64,000 nt of DNA from Ilex aquifolium. Its lineage: Eukaryota; Streptophyta; Magnoliopsida; Aquifoliales; Aquifoliaceae. The stretch is taken from contig OX637396.1 in the NCBI GenBank assembly GCA_951799425.1, positions 40,477,901 through 40,541,900 of the forward strand, written 5' to 3'. The position numbers and the translations under genes were made by a program. The notes under the pieces were generated by a model. The model was not told where the DNA came from. It saw only the letters and a list, made by a program, of their open reading frames with translations, and made no database searches. Positions within the stretch are counted from its first letter, which is position 1. Each line of letters starts with the position of its first letter. This document shows positions 1 to 12,784 of this stretch, one piece after another.

Positions 1-3000
1 ACACTCAGGAGGGAAAGTTGAAGGGTTCTTTCCAATTCTTCTTGGTAATGGGAAGCCTTGCAAGCCCGGAGCTGTTCTGAGTCTTTCAATTCAGTACACC
101 CCTATAGAGAAATTGAGCATTTTTCATCATGGAGTAGGAGCTGGCCCGGATTATTTTGGGGTTCCTGGCACATATTTTCCTCTCAGGAGAGGTGGAACAG
201 TTAGACTTTATCAAGATGCTCATATACCTGATGGATGCCTTCCAAATCTGATGCTTGATGGTGGGTTGGAATATGTGCATGGGACATGCTGGCATGACAT
301 CTTTGATGCCATACGCCAGGCAAGGCGTTTGATTTATATTGTTGGTTGGGCCGTGTGGCACAAAGTTAGACTGGTCCGGGATACTGGTTCAGGATCAGAT
401 TGCAGCCTGGGGGATCTTCTGAAGTCCAAATCACAGGAAGGAGTGAGAGTGCTGCTTCTTGTATGGGATGACCCTACTTCTAGGAACATCTTGGGCTACA
501 AAACAGTAAGTTGTTTACCTTATACCAGAAAATCAATGATTGTGTTTACAGTCTTTATCTATTAATAAATTGAAAGATTCTTTCCATATGTATAAGGTTG
601 TCTCAACAATATGAATTTTTGGCTTTATGCACCAATCTAAAAGAAAACTTGTTGCTCATTTGAACCTTTGATCAATCACAGTTTCATGTTGTAACATGTG
701 TGCTTGTGAGCCTTGGTCAATCTCCACAGTCCACAGAGACATGGCTTTATACGTAATCTTAGACACAAGCCCTGTTGTTGATATGCGCATGGCCAATTTA
801 GAGCAAAACCTGCAGTTAGATTTGACCAGAGCATCGTGGGTTTGAGTCACCAAAACAATATTCTGCATGTGTGGTTAAGGCTATGTACATATGACATGCT
901 CAGACCCTTCAACGACAGAAGTCTTGTTTATTGGGCTCCCTTTTACGATTTAAGCTTTTGTAATGCTTTTATATGATACACTCACATCAGATCAGTTTGT
1001 AGAACTAGAGATATTAGTAGCACTTGAACATAATTGGATTGATGTCTCTGACTTCTATAATTTAGTTTTTTCGCCTGCATAAGCCCTGGGTTGTGACCAA
1101 ATTGTTATGTTCGGTCGTCTTGATGAGATACTATGCATTGCGGATTTTTTTTTGTATTTGTTTTCGTCTGCAAGCTTTCTGCATTATGTTCTTTAGATTT
1201 AGTCATCTACAGAAGATTGACCGGCATATTGTCTCCCAAATGTGTCCATTGATCCTAAGCTTTCTGTTTTTATCATCCTAAAAGTTTGTTTCTTGAACAA
1301 GATTTTCTTCCAGGGTACTTCTGAAATATAATGTTTGTTTAAAGCTTTCTTATATGGGTTTCATTAGTTATTACTGAAAATTGGTACATGCAGGATGGAA
1401 TCATGCAAACCCATGACGAGGAAACTCGTCGTTTTTTCAAGCACTCTTCCGTGCAAGTGCTGCTTTGTCCTCGCATGGCTGGAAAGCGGCACAGCTGGGT
1501 TAAGCAGAGGGTATGTCAATCATAATTATCTGTCTTGATTCTTATTCTTTTTCTGGCATTTATTATGAACCTAAATGTCAAATGCTGTGAAGTTCCAGAT
1601 CTAGTTTAAACTTCATTGTATGCCATGGATTTGAAATGTCCGATCGATGTAATTATAAAACACAAAATGAGTTGACTAGTTCAAACTTTTTTCACAACTA
1701 CTTGGGCATTGCATTTGGCATTTTCTTCTTTTTTACATACAAGGACACTTAACAAATGTGTCTCCATTAAACTTTCCCCAATCTTCTTTCTGTCTCAATT
1801 AAGTTCTTTTGTTATGTTGACATGTGCGAAATTTGATTCTCTAATCAATTACTCGACCGGTTGCTCCTTTTCTGCCGTATAATTAGTTTGCATGTCTGCT
1901 TAACGTTGTTTAGCTAGTTTAGCTTTTGATATGTAGTATGGAGATATTGCATCAATCTAATTTTCGTACTGTTCAATGACAGGAAGTTGAAACAATTTAT
2001 ACGCACCATCAGAAAACTGTGATTGTGGATGCTGATGCTGGCAATAATAGAAGACGAATCATAGCCTTTCTTGGGGGACTGGACTTATGTGACGGGCGAT
2101 ATGACACTCCACATCATCCTATATTTAGGACACTAAAAACAGTGCACTCAGATGACTATCACAACCCTACTTTTGCAGTAATGTCTTATGTATCTTTTCC
2201 ATTTCATTCATTGTTCAGAGTTATTGAAAATTGTGGAATAATTATTGATTGGATTATATACACCATTTTGAGCAGAAGATCTTGAACCTGAACCATATCC
2301 TCTTGTCAGCCTTTATTCTCGTGTGTAATTAAACACTTAAGAGCAACCTACTGTCACTCTTTTCTTCCCTTATTTATTCATTTTTTGGTTGGGGTTGGTG
2401 GTTTTTTTTTTTTTTTTGGGGGGGAGGTTGCTCCTCTTTCTGGAGTGTGTCATCAACGACAACCTCTATTGCAGTGAACTATTAGCAGATTTTTTTATGG
2501 GCACTTCTATTCCAGTGAAGAGTTGTTTAACAGCCCCCAAATAAAGAAAGAAACAATTGAGCACTCTCTAAATTTAAAGCGTCCTGCCATATGTGCGTTG
2601 TTGAACAATAAAGGGCAGGTGAATTTAAAAATATTGCTGGACTTTTTGAAATGAGTTGTTATGGCCTTTTTTTTCTATTTTTTTTTTTTTTTGGGGGGGG
2701 GTTTCTATAGGTCAATTATGGTGGAAACCTCAGTTGCATGTCCAAGTATTAGTATGGAATACCTAAGAACTGTTGTTTATGTATTCATTTATCTGGTTAT
2801 GCAGGGAAACGTTGAAGGTTGTCCAAGAGAACCATGGCATGATTTGCACTGTAAAATTGATGGCCCAGCAGCTTATGATGTTCTTACAAATTTTGAGGAG
2901 CGCTGGTTAAAGGCTTCAAAACCTCATGGAATTAAAAAACTGAAGATGTCATATGATGATGCTTTGCTCAGAATAGAGAGGATGCCTGAGATATTGGGGA

Positions 3001-6000
3001 TATCTGACACTCCTTGCCTCAGTGAGAATGATCCTCAGAGTTGGCATGTTCAGGTAAATTGGTCTCAACCATTTGATAGAATTGAATTGATCTCATGAAT
3101 GTTAGTGCATGACATTCTGCTATTGTCGTTGTGGCATGCTGCAAATGCAGATCTTTCGTTCAATTGATTCAAATTCCGTAAAAGGCTTTCCAAAAGATCC
3201 AAAAGAAGCTACTCGAAAGGTGGGTGAGAATAAGTACCCTCTCTGTTTTGAAATTTCTGTTTTACAGGTTTTTTTTTTGGTGAAACTTGATTGGCAATTT
3301 TGTTTTAACAGAACCTGGTATGTGGAAAGAATGTGCTTATTGATATGAGCATACATTCGGCATATGTAAAGGCCATTCGTTCTGCCCAGCATTTCATTTA
3401 TATTGAGAATCAGTACTTCATCGGGTCATCATTCAACTGGAATTTGCATAAGGACTTAGGTAAGACACCATTATTTTATTACATGTTAAGAAATTTGTTT
3501 TTTAACTCCCTGTCTAAATTTGCTCGTCTGAAGATAGTATGATACCGATATTTATATGGTCCCCTCAATGATAAAATTTCTCTACAAAATTCAAATTTCT
3601 AAAATACACCCAGGTTTGACACGAAATGGGTATTGGTGGGATATGTGGCCATCACCTGTGAAAAGGATAATTACATTAAAATTTTAATATACGTTCCTTT
3701 AATGGCTACATAGCATAATGGAATTTTCACGAGTGAAGAGCAAAATGGCTGACACACTTTATTTTATGATTATTGAGGACGCACACTTGTAGACAGACAT
3801 TGGTTTACGGTGTGCCAATGTAGAGCTAAGTATTGGCAATTTTGTCAGTGTCCTTAAGGTGATAGTGTTGCAAATCCAATGGCTCAAGAGTGAGGTTAGC
3901 GGTTGGACCTTAAGGTTGTGGATTCGAACCTTGTCGTTCCCCTCCCCAATAATAATGCCTGATTAATGGCTCAAGAGAAAAAGAGCTGGACCTGTATGCA
4001 CCCAAAAGTTTGGGTTTGTTAACATTTTAGAGGGGTTGTTTGCAGTAAAATTATAATTATTAATAGAAAGGAATCTGTTCGACCCAAGCCAAGCCACACA
4101 TTGTTTGGATTCGGCTCGCTTACAAAAGAGTTTAGAAATTTGATCAAATTCGGTTACTCTTTGGATGAGCCTGAACAAGACAAAACTGAGCTGAGCCCAA
4201 GCTGATCTCAAGTTGCTCAGATCACTAAATAGCCCTACTCAAGTTATGACCCATGGACTATACAGACTGTCATGTCTAAAAATTATTAAAAAGATTAAAT
4301 ACAGATAACATATTTCCAGCAGTTTATTAGTCTAAAAGTAACAGATCTGAGTTTAAACTATGCCACAGAAGCCAAAGTATCCCACATATAAAATTTCAAA
4401 ATGGCGTTTCTGTAGTTGGTATGTTCAGCATCAGCTATATAGAAGAAGAATTTGTAACACTTTAACAAATGTATCTCAATCTTCTGAGAGATACGAAGTA
4501 AATCTACCAGCTAGATCAAAAATCCAACAAGGAGATACTGGCCTCTTGACTTCTGGCTAATGATCCTGACCATTGTTGCCAAAGAATCGCCTTCACCTTG
4601 GCTGGTCAAGGTATATTGGAAACTCACCTGCAAAGAATGAGAGAACTCATTTTTGCCTATTGAGTGATCATGTTTCCGGAAAATTCAAATACTTTTCTCA
4701 CCCATTTACTAAAGAAGGATCACCTTTCGCCATGCAGTTATTAAGAACTGCGGAAGAAGCCCCTCTTAGACAAAAAAACGCCAATACCTTAGCTCCACTA
4801 GATTTTTTCTTATCTGCCAGCATGGAAAAAGCTGTGTCGCCTTATGATCTGTAAAACATCATCCGGTTTGTACTCTCTTGCAATTGCTTGTGACAGAGAA
4901 GGGACAAGCCCAAATTATTTGGGATTTTGTAATGCTTAGTCAGTTTGTAGATCTCCACCCCTTAGACCAGCTTTATATGCCTGTATATTGTGTTTTATCA
5001 CTTATGGATGCACCTGATGAGGACCGGGTGCCTGGTGGGAGCTGCTAATCTATTTAATTTTGAAATCGGATAGAAACAGAGTTGGTAGGGATAAAATGAT
5101 GAAACAGGGTTCTACTCCCCTTACCAGGAATGTGTGATATCTGTATCTGCTTGCCTTTTTTGCGGCTTTATGTTGAGATTTCTCTGTTGATGCAAAACTG
5201 TGGGCATGTTGTTTTTTTCTGCAGGTGCGAACAATTTGATTCCTATGGAAATTGCACTTAAAATTGCTGATAAAATCAGAGCACATGAGAGGTTCTCAGT
5301 GTATATTGTTATCCCAATGTGGCCTGAGGGTAATCCAACTGGTGCTGCTACACAAAGGATTTTATTTTGGCAGGTAGGCGCCAATCATGGCATACTCATA
5401 ACTCAGTCCCATGCATGATTTTTAGTGGCTGCTAAATGACTGCTAATTTTAGTTTCTTCTGCTGATGGATCCATTTCCAGTTGGATGAAAGACATTATTT
5501 TGATCTTCTGATTAAGCTAGTGTAACAAACCAGCTTAGTGGTACAATTTTGTTTGTGTGGACTGCGGTGTACTCATTCTCATTGTTTCACAGAACAAAAC
5601 TATGCAAATGATGTATGAAACAATTTACAAGGCTTTAGTGGAGGTTGGGCTTGAGGATGCATTCTCACCACAAGATTACTTGAACTTCTTCTGTCTTGGC
5701 AACCGCGAGGCTATCAGCATGAGTGACACTTCAAGAAATGAAAGTCCTCCTATGGCAAACACTCCTCAGGTTTATTTCTGTTGTTCCTGGAATTGAAATT
5801 TAGTTTAGCTGTTGATTTTCATCACTTGATCTGTTATGCAAGCATGCATGACCAGAAACAGCTGTTTCCTTCAAATTAGAGATCTCTTGTTTGTCATACA
5901 TATATGGTTGACCACGTTGGGGGTTCTATTTTCATTCCCAAGTATATATTAATACCTAAATTGTGTTGTGACCTTTATAGTAACCTAACCCTGTGTCCTA

Positions 6001-8352
6001 TATTCTTTGTTATATGCTCTCTTTGACACATTATTGCGATGTATTTGCTGTTGCAGGCTCTCTGTCGGAAAAACCGCAGATTCATGATCTACGTCCATTC
6101 GAAAGGCATGATTGTGGATGATGAGTATGTGATTTTGGGCTCCGCAAACATCAATCAGCGCTCCATGGAGGGCTCTAGAGACACGGAGATTGCAATGGGA
6201 GCCTACCAACCTCATCATACGTGGGCAAGACAACTATCAAATCCATATGGGCAGGTAACCCTTGAACAGATATCACACACGTGCTGATTATAATGATTCA
6301 CTTAAGTAGCTCTAAGGGGGATGCAGCAGATGTTTCTTGCAGTTCTTAGTGGGAAAATGAAGAAAAAGACAGAAACTACCCATCCCAATGCTACGGAAGA
6401 CATAAAATTGATCTTCTGTATTGTTTGATAGATATATAATAGAGGCAAACACCGTTTGCCTCCCTGGGGTTTCCCCGAGTAAAATATTACTTCCTAGTTC
6501 CTACGTTTAAAATATGAATAATAGTGTTTGTGGATTTGTTTCCTATCCCAGTTGATGGAAAGTATATAAAAAATGATTCACTTCTCCTGTATCAAACCAC
6601 ACTGTATTCCCTACTTGGACAAAGTAATCCTTATTCCTTAATTTAAAAAAGATATACCTACAACCAAACAAGCCCTTCCTCCTCCTCTCACACTTCACGC
6701 AAAGAGACCCTGACACACACTCTGTCTCGCTACACACACACACACACACATACGTATATACTCACGCAACACATAATTCATACTCACAGGCTCACACAAT
6801 GTGTCTTTACACAAGACACAGAAACAGTTTTGAGTCCATCCCTTAGGCATAGATAGGTAATTGTGGTGATTTTTCAATCATGGTTGTACAAGTGGAAGAA
6901 CATCTTTGCGGTGGGTGGAAAATCTAAGGGTGACAGGCTAAGACTAATAGAAGGAGAGAGATGAGCATAGTCAATATACATGCTTGAGGTCAGCGAAAAG
7001 GCTGAGAAAGATATAAGTCAACAGACACATTAAAAAAGTAATCATCATTGACAAACTGTTTGTATGTGGGAAATGAAAGCAGGGTCTGTTGATAGCCTCC
7101 CGGATTAGCAAGTTGATCTGTACAGGATGGCAGTAGTGTCCACTCAAAGGATGATGTCGCTGTGTGTTTTGTGGAAAGCCCACAAGTCAACTCCAACACT
7201 AGTAGTAACCATGCCAACAAGTTTCTAGAACTCTTCTGAACAGTTTTTGAGTCTTAAATAAACCCTGGTAATGCTGAGAGGGAGAGAGAGACATTGGAGA
7301 AACGAGGTTTATATGGGTATGCAACTTCTAGTCATTTATCTTTTGAAGGAAAAGAATTATCATCCACTCCAACACACTTCCTTTACGTGTCTTACACTTT
7401 CCGTCAATTTAGATGGGAGATGTAACAGTTTCCTTTCAGTTTAAAATACAAGGGGATTATGTGTATATTTATAAACACCAAGGAGGCAACATAATATTGG
7501 GGCAAATCACAAGGAGGGAAAATGTGGTTGCACCTGTATTAATGTTATAGAATAATGTGAAACAAGATACTTTTAAGGTTTATTTAGGTTTCATGAAAAA
7601 TATTCTGCTTTAAACCTCTCAATTGGAATGCAGCGTACCATCAGCCATGAAATACTTAATTACCAGTTATGCATTTGGAATGGATACATTCAGTGCAGTT
7701 ACATGTCATTCCAATTTTTTTAAACCATCTTCAAGTGCAATGAGAAACTGAAATGAATGATAATGATTTTTCCTGATCTGCTTTACCAACCGGCTGTTTG
7801 GATGTATGACGGAAAAGTAGTAGTTCCATTTTGTTTTTCATTGCCATTTTTTTGCCGCCGGGGAAGGGGGGGGGGGGGGGTGGGGTCGTGGTGGTAGAAA
7901 TGGGTTCCACTTCTCGAAATGTAGGAAACTCTTATACAGGGCAGGTGAACTCATTTGAATTAGTCTGTATTGAAGTAAATGATACATATCCATGGAGTCA
8001 TGAATATATCTCCAATGTCAGTATTTGACTGGTTATTATTGGAATGTGTGTTTTGCAGATCTATGGATATAGAATGTCTCTGTGGGCAGAACATGTTGGA
8101 GTGATTGAGGACTGCTTTACACGACCTGAGTCTCTAGAATGCGTTCGACGAATAAGATCGATGGGTGAGATGAACTGGAAGCAATTTGCAGCTGAAGAAG
8201 TAACAGAAATGAGGGGACACCTGATGAAGTACCCAGTTGAAGTTGATAGGACAGGTAAAGTAAGACCCCTTCCTGGATGTGAAACTTTCCCGGATGTTGG
8301 AGGAAACATAGTTGGATCCTTTATTGCCATTCAGGAGAATCTAACAATCTGA
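1..8352 (+). CDS. Phospholipase D, beta/gamma class (5' partial)
   Basis: Hydrolyses membrane phospholipids to phosphatidic acid and a free head group; the beta/gamma classes need Ca2+ and PIP2. The window opens inside an exon, in the last part of the C2 domain. Exons: 2-505 (frame begins at base 2), 1394-1510, 1983-2177, 2805-3053, 3151-3219, 3312-3459, 5225-5373, 5593-5769, 6057-6254 and 8059-8352, giving about 699 residues with every junction in frame and GT-AG. HKD motif 1 (HHQKTVIVD) is near 2004-2030 and HKD motif 2 (HSKGMIVDD) near 6096-6122. IYIENQYF lies in exon 6, and the protein ends in [10 protein letters not shown]. The spacing of the motifs and the IVDADAG and REPWHDLH stretches fit beta/gamma rather than alpha or delta PLD. 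The N-terminus and most of the C2 domain lie outside the window. Both catalytic motifs are intact, so the gene looks functional. The beta versus gamma assignment is inference, with the C-terminus favouring beta. Confidence 0.95.
3460..5224 (+). other. Large PLD intron 6 with repeat debris
   Basis: A 1.77-kb intron between PLD exons. It holds a tRNA-like/SINE-like fragment at 3878-3977 (separate entry). A pyrimidine/purine-mixed stretch near 4060-4230 resembles hAT-type MITE ends seen in plants. A block at about 4340-5040 has a less AT-rich composition and longer open frames than neighbouring intron DNA, but no recognisable domain in any frame. Confidence 0.5.
3878..3977 (+). repeat. tRNA-like / SINE-like fragment
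   Basis: A 13-bp direct repeat, AATGGCTCAAGAG, occurs at 3878-3890 and 3965-3977. It encloses about 74 bp that contain a B-box-like GATTCGAACC and an A-box-like sequence overlapping the left repeat. This is the layout expected of a short tRNA-derived retroposon with target-site duplications. There is no clear A-tail, so it may be only a tRNA-related remnant. Confidence 0.4.
6255..8058 (+). other. Large PLD intron 9
   Basis: A 1.8-kb intron before the last PLD exon. It contains a short (CA)n run at 6733-6750 and a G-homopolymer-rich patch at 7861-7890. No open reading frame resembling a protein was seen. The repeated 'MCVCVC' type frames on the minus strand are only CA-repeat translations. 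Confidence 0.6.
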
Positions 8353-8673
8353 AATCCTCAATTGGGATGTCGCACAAAGTTTCCGAGTTGAAAAATGTAG
8401 TATTAAATTAGGAGTTAGTAAGTGCAATTTTGAGTCAAGGTTTTGATAGTAGATACTAATTTACTGTACAGTCCCAGCCTCTTGGCCCTAATGGTATAAC
8501 AAGTAATAGGTCCTGCTCTGCTCCCCGCTTTGAGTAAGATCAGTCATCCCTTACTCCATCCCTTTGGAATGGCGGGAGGGTTGACAATAGCAAGGAATGT
8601 TCAGAGTCTCAGGTCCGTGATATGTTTGTATTCAATGTGAAAGATGTACCATGCATTCTTGTATATTGACCTA

Positions 8674-8679
8674 AATAAA
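8674..8679 (+). terminator. Poly(A) signal of the PLD gene
   Basis: A canonical AATAAA lies 322 bp after the PLD stop codon, inside otherwise non-coding DNA. The position is reasonable for a plant 3' UTR. Functional use is inferred. Confidence 0.55.
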
Positions 8680-9170
8680 GCTATACAGAGATTATTTGGA
8701 ATGAAAGAAGCTGTTGGCTCAAGTAGTTTTGAAAGAAGTTGCTGATGTGCTATTTTAGCAGTCAATCTACAGTTTTATTTTCCTCCCCCTCCGTTGCTCT
8801 CGCTCTCTCGGGTCTGACATTTTACTCTATTTATTAAGCCTAAAATCGATCATTTAACTTCAATTTATATTATTTAGACTCAGTAGATTGCAGAAGTACT
8901 ACATCATGTGTACACTCGAATATGAACTTGAGCACAACCAGACGACAGTACAAATTTAGGCATAGCAGGCATGGGTTTTAGTTGATAACAACGGTTATCA
9001 GACTGTGCTGGAAAGAAAGAATTATCTGCTTTGATTTTGTTGCTTATAGATTGTGTTTCTCAACAAAGATATGCTTAGTGCAGAGAAGTGCATTACAAAT
9101 TAATCAAGAAAAGGCGCATTTGAGCACCAAACAGGAGGAAAAAATAATTTTTCCTAGATGGAAGGTCCTT

Positions 9171-9330
9171 AGGTATATATTGGGTGCGATCATACAAGCA
9201 TTAATACATCAAATCCTATTGGAACTCCTTAGTTAAGCATGGTTAGGCGAGAGTAATACTAGGATGGATGACCCTGTGGGAAGTCCTTGTGTTGCACCCT
9301 TTTTAAAAAAAGGGAAAAAAAAGGTATGTA
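9171..9330 (+). pseudogene. 5S rRNA-derived retropseudogene
   Basis: Bases 9182-9300 match plant 5S rRNA along its full length: GGGTGCGATCATAC at the start, AGTTAAGC (box A area), GGCGAGAGTA, CTAGGATGG..GACC (box C area) and GGGAAGTCCT near the end. Roughly one base in six differs, including positions within the internal promoter. The copy is followed by T and A runs (9300-9321) and then by AGGTATGTA (9322-9330), close to AGGTATATA just upstream (9171-9179). An A-rich tail with near-identical flanking repeats indicates retroposition by LINE machinery rather than a gene from a 5S array. A 5S-headed SINE is an alternative. Confidence 0.8.
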
Positions 9331-9823
9331 CTCCATTGATGCAGAAACTAAACATGTTAATGTATCAGAGTTGGTCTTCAACCAGGTACAATACGTGAGC
9401 ACTAGTATGCTAAAGAAACAGTCAGTATTTGAAACAAGTAATTGATAATTAGTACATCACACATGCCACATAAAGGGTAAGAGTGTGCATCTGATAATTT
9501 ATTTCATTCAATACAAATCTTAAAGAAATAGCTTGAGGTCTTGCAGTATTCACGACGCTATAACCAATTAATTGTCAGTTGTCACACTTTCCCTTATTTT
9601 TTTACGATAATGCAGTTTGGCAAGGCACTGGCAATGTATCCAACAGTGAAAAATCAGCCTGGCAGATAAAACTTACAGCCTCTGCCGAAGGTTTCCAGGT
9701 TTCCTATATACCCTCGCGTCTGGCCTTAGTTTAATGGAGATTATACTGGAGATAGTGAAAGCCAAAAAAAGGGTAAACAACTCCATTTGGGGCGAATTTA
9801 GATTCTCGTTTTGGACACCACCA

Positions 9824-11461
9824 TCAGGCATTTACAAGCTTTGCACGGCCAGTTTTTTGATCCACCTCAACTCGAAGACCAAGTCCAGCAATTTCAGGCA
9901 CATCGACAGATCCTTGAAGCTCCAAGTCACTTACTACTCGTTGGTTTTCTACATTGCCTTCCAGAAGATTCCGGACTGACCAGATGCCCCACTCCCTTAA
10001 AAATGGATTATCTTCATCGGTGACACACTGTTGTAATAACAGAAGAATTGCCTTCTTCTGTCTAATTTCATCTTGAACATGCTTCCTTTGGTACACACAA
10101 TTGCCAATGACTGCAACAACGTCCCGCCGAAATCCTTTGTATGGACAAAACTTGGGCAAATATGATGTTCCTTCGTGGCTCTCCTCTGACGAGAAATGAG
10201 TTGATCCCTCTTGGTTCTCACTTTGTTTTATTGTTTTCCTAATAATTGCTGGAGGCTCAAGTTCCCGGAGGCAGCTTAAAAGAAGTTCCAGTAGTCCTGA
10301 GGATAGCAGCACATCAACAACATCTACAGTATCCTCCCCCTCGAAACCTCGTAGACCATCACTTGCACAGATATCTCTTAAAATGATGAGGGAGTATCCA
10401 AGAGCATCAATAGCAGCAGACCCTGTTGGAAGACCTGACTTCCCTCTTGAGGAAAAATCAACAGCCCCAATGATGCTTCTAAATATTCCAAGAAGATACA
10501 GAGCAAATGCATTGGAAACAGTTATATCTCCGATTCGCTCATTCAAGATCTCTGATAGGATACTCAACAAAAATGCTAGTTCAGGTACAAAATGATCAAC
10601 TCCAGACATGATATCATCACTAGTTCCAGAATTACCAATCGTACATAGTTTAGAGAAGAGTTGTGAGAAGTGATATTTTTCAAGGCAAATTCTTGAAATA
10701 AGCAATTTTAACCAATCTCCTCGGAAACCAACTGGCAAAACACAAAGTGGAATGTAACTCATAGCATTTCAGAGATATGTCAATTTATCATTATGTAATT
10801 GAAAAAGAGCATGGAGTATATAATGAAAACAAATACACGAGTAAAAGTAACAGTGAATACCTGCTGAGGCAGTCTCTGTAATCTCTGCCACAATATGCAA
10901 CCCTTGATCAGTACCTAACTCTGTAGATAATCCATGACTTCCTTCACAACATGTATAAATAACCATACACAAAGGATCACAGGTCTCCTTGCTCCGCACT
11001 CTTGCGATCTTGGCAAACTCAAGTGGAAAGAACTGATGCCAAACAGTATGCTGATGCTCTTCTCCAGCCAACGACACATTTCCCAGAACTTGCAGACCCG
11101 TTTTAACGATCTCATAATCTGACTCAGAAACAAGCCCAACTGAATTCAAAATACCTGAAACAATCTGAACTCCATTTTGTTGAATAAATGAGTTCTGATT
11201 ATTTATTTCTCCGGCACATAAGTTTCTGAGGAGTTTTAGAGACAAAAGAAGAAGGTGATGATTAGAAGGGTAGGAGAGAGTTCGGCAGAGTTGAAGGACT
11301 GTAGTTAGGATATTCTTGGAAGCAAGGTCTGAGCGTCCACCAGCACCTCTGGCAACTTGTATGAGATGTGTTAGGGCTTTTTCGATGGTAGATGAGCTTG
11401 ACACAGTAAACAGTGGCTGAAGAATAGCTTCTGGCACATAAAACTCCTTCTCATCATCCAT
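9824..11461 (-). CDS. Ataxin-10 domain ARM-repeat protein (MEE50-like)
   Basis: Two exons, 10861-11461 and 9824-10731, encode 502 residues. The donor GTATTC follows a phase-1 codon. The acceptor TTTTGCCAG at 10740-10732 restores TASA-VGFRGDW in frame; the ATG at 10762 lies inside the intron and is not the exon start. The protein is leucine-rich, helical and ARM-like (HHLLLLSLKLLRNLC, LQVLGNVSLAG). It ends in an ataxin-10 domain from about residue 397 to 490, with FRRDVVAVIGN and REWGIWSVRNLLEGN. The closest family known to me is Arabidopsis MEE50 (maternal effect embryo arrest). Ataxin-10 proteins act in cytokinesis or as scaffolds in animals; the molecular role in plants is not established. 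It is convergent with the PLD gene. Confidence 0.9.
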
Positions 11462-12680
11462 TTTTAACCAGAAAAACGTTGAAGATCAAATTCCAATGGC
11501 TCCTTGTATTGAGGACTTCACCAAAAGTCAAACAAGTTTATGATTGATCATGTACAAGGACTTCTCATATAATCAGTCATCATAGCACCAAAAACTGTTC
11601 GTCTTACAACTGATTGATTGAGGAAAGAACAAATAATAGATTCTTCCATTGGTGGTGGCCTTTTCTTTTCGCGTGTGTGGGAGGATGAGCTGGGAATCAT
11701 TAGGAAACTACAATTCACAATCTATTTCTGTAAAAGTTTTATGCATTACTGGTATCTCCTAACAGAAACTCAAACATCAAGAAGTGAAACGGCATAATGA
11801 TGGACATTTTTGGCAGTTTTTCGCCATGGCAGTTTTTCATAATGCCATTAAAACAAAGACTTTGTACGTGTTCTCCACAATTTTAATGCACAATCCTAAA
11901 CAATTGAACAGAAGAACACTTTGTGACAGTATCCCTCTATATTTAGATACACAATGAGTTACTTGCAGACATTTGAGTAAAAACAGTCTGGAAGTGCACG
12001 GTGTGTACTTTATGAGTGTCCAAAATTTAACATCAATTCAATCAACATAAGCATCAAATTTTCATCAGAAATTTCAACCCTTTTGTTCAAACAAGTCAAG
12101 AGGAAAAGCTCAAAAGTCAACTTAAACTATTCTTCTCCATTACACCCAACTGAAAAGCATCACTTTTAATTCAAGTAGCAGAATAAATTGCAGCATTAAA
12201 CTGAGGCTAGATTAAAGTCTTTCCTTAAACACAAAAACCATGGATTTTCAGAATTCGAGCAGAAACACATCAACATAGAAAGAAAAACACCAAAAATGCA
12301 TCTATAGGTACAAATTTCGATAAGAAGGGTTGGATAAAATCCTTTAATTACACCTAAAAGCACTAAAGCTCCAATCTAAACATACATAAGCAATATGCTA
12401 TCATTGAGTAATTCTGTCGAACACCTGTCATTCACGTGTCAAAGCAAACAATCCTATAACCAAATTGATTAGCAACTAACTCTATACACACCTGCTAATA
12501 TATATTTAGAGAGAGAGAGAGAGAGAGAGAACTAAATGGATGGAGGGAGACCTAGCAAAGAACAGAGATGAGGAGAGCGTAGAGGGGTAACTTTGCGGCC
12601 TTCACTTGCGCACAGAGAGACAAAGAGAGTGAAAGAGGATGGAGGGGCGTTTATGAATTTTCAGTAGGACCCAATAAGTT
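11462..12680 (-). promoter_or_regulatory. Leader / promoter region of the MEE50-like gene
   Basis: About 1.2 kb upstream of the MEE50-like start codon with no coding content. A (GA)n run at 12510-12530 and GA-rich DNA to 12640 resemble the leaders and core promoters of other genes here. A 5'-UTR intron is possible, because a GTGTGT donor-like site lies near 12490 on the minus strand, but this cannot be confirmed from sequence. Confidence 0.4.
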
Positions 12681-12784
12681 CTGCTTTTTTAATAGATAAA
12701 TTGTACCAATGGCCCTAAGGTTTATCGTTCATTACACTTTGGTCCTTAAAATTTTAATTTCGTCATTTTCATTCCCAAAGTTGA

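Noticed and set aside
9182..9300. Functional 5S rRNA gene or Cassandra TRIM
   Set aside because: About one base in six differs, including internal promoter positions, and there is no tandem array. No LTR pair was seen and the A-tail plus flanks favour retroposition.
10740..10762. ATG at 10762 as the start of the second MEE50-like exon or of a separate gene
   Set aside because: It lies inside the intron. Only the TTTTGCCAG acceptor at 10732 joins in frame and restores the conserved VGF..DWLK stretch.
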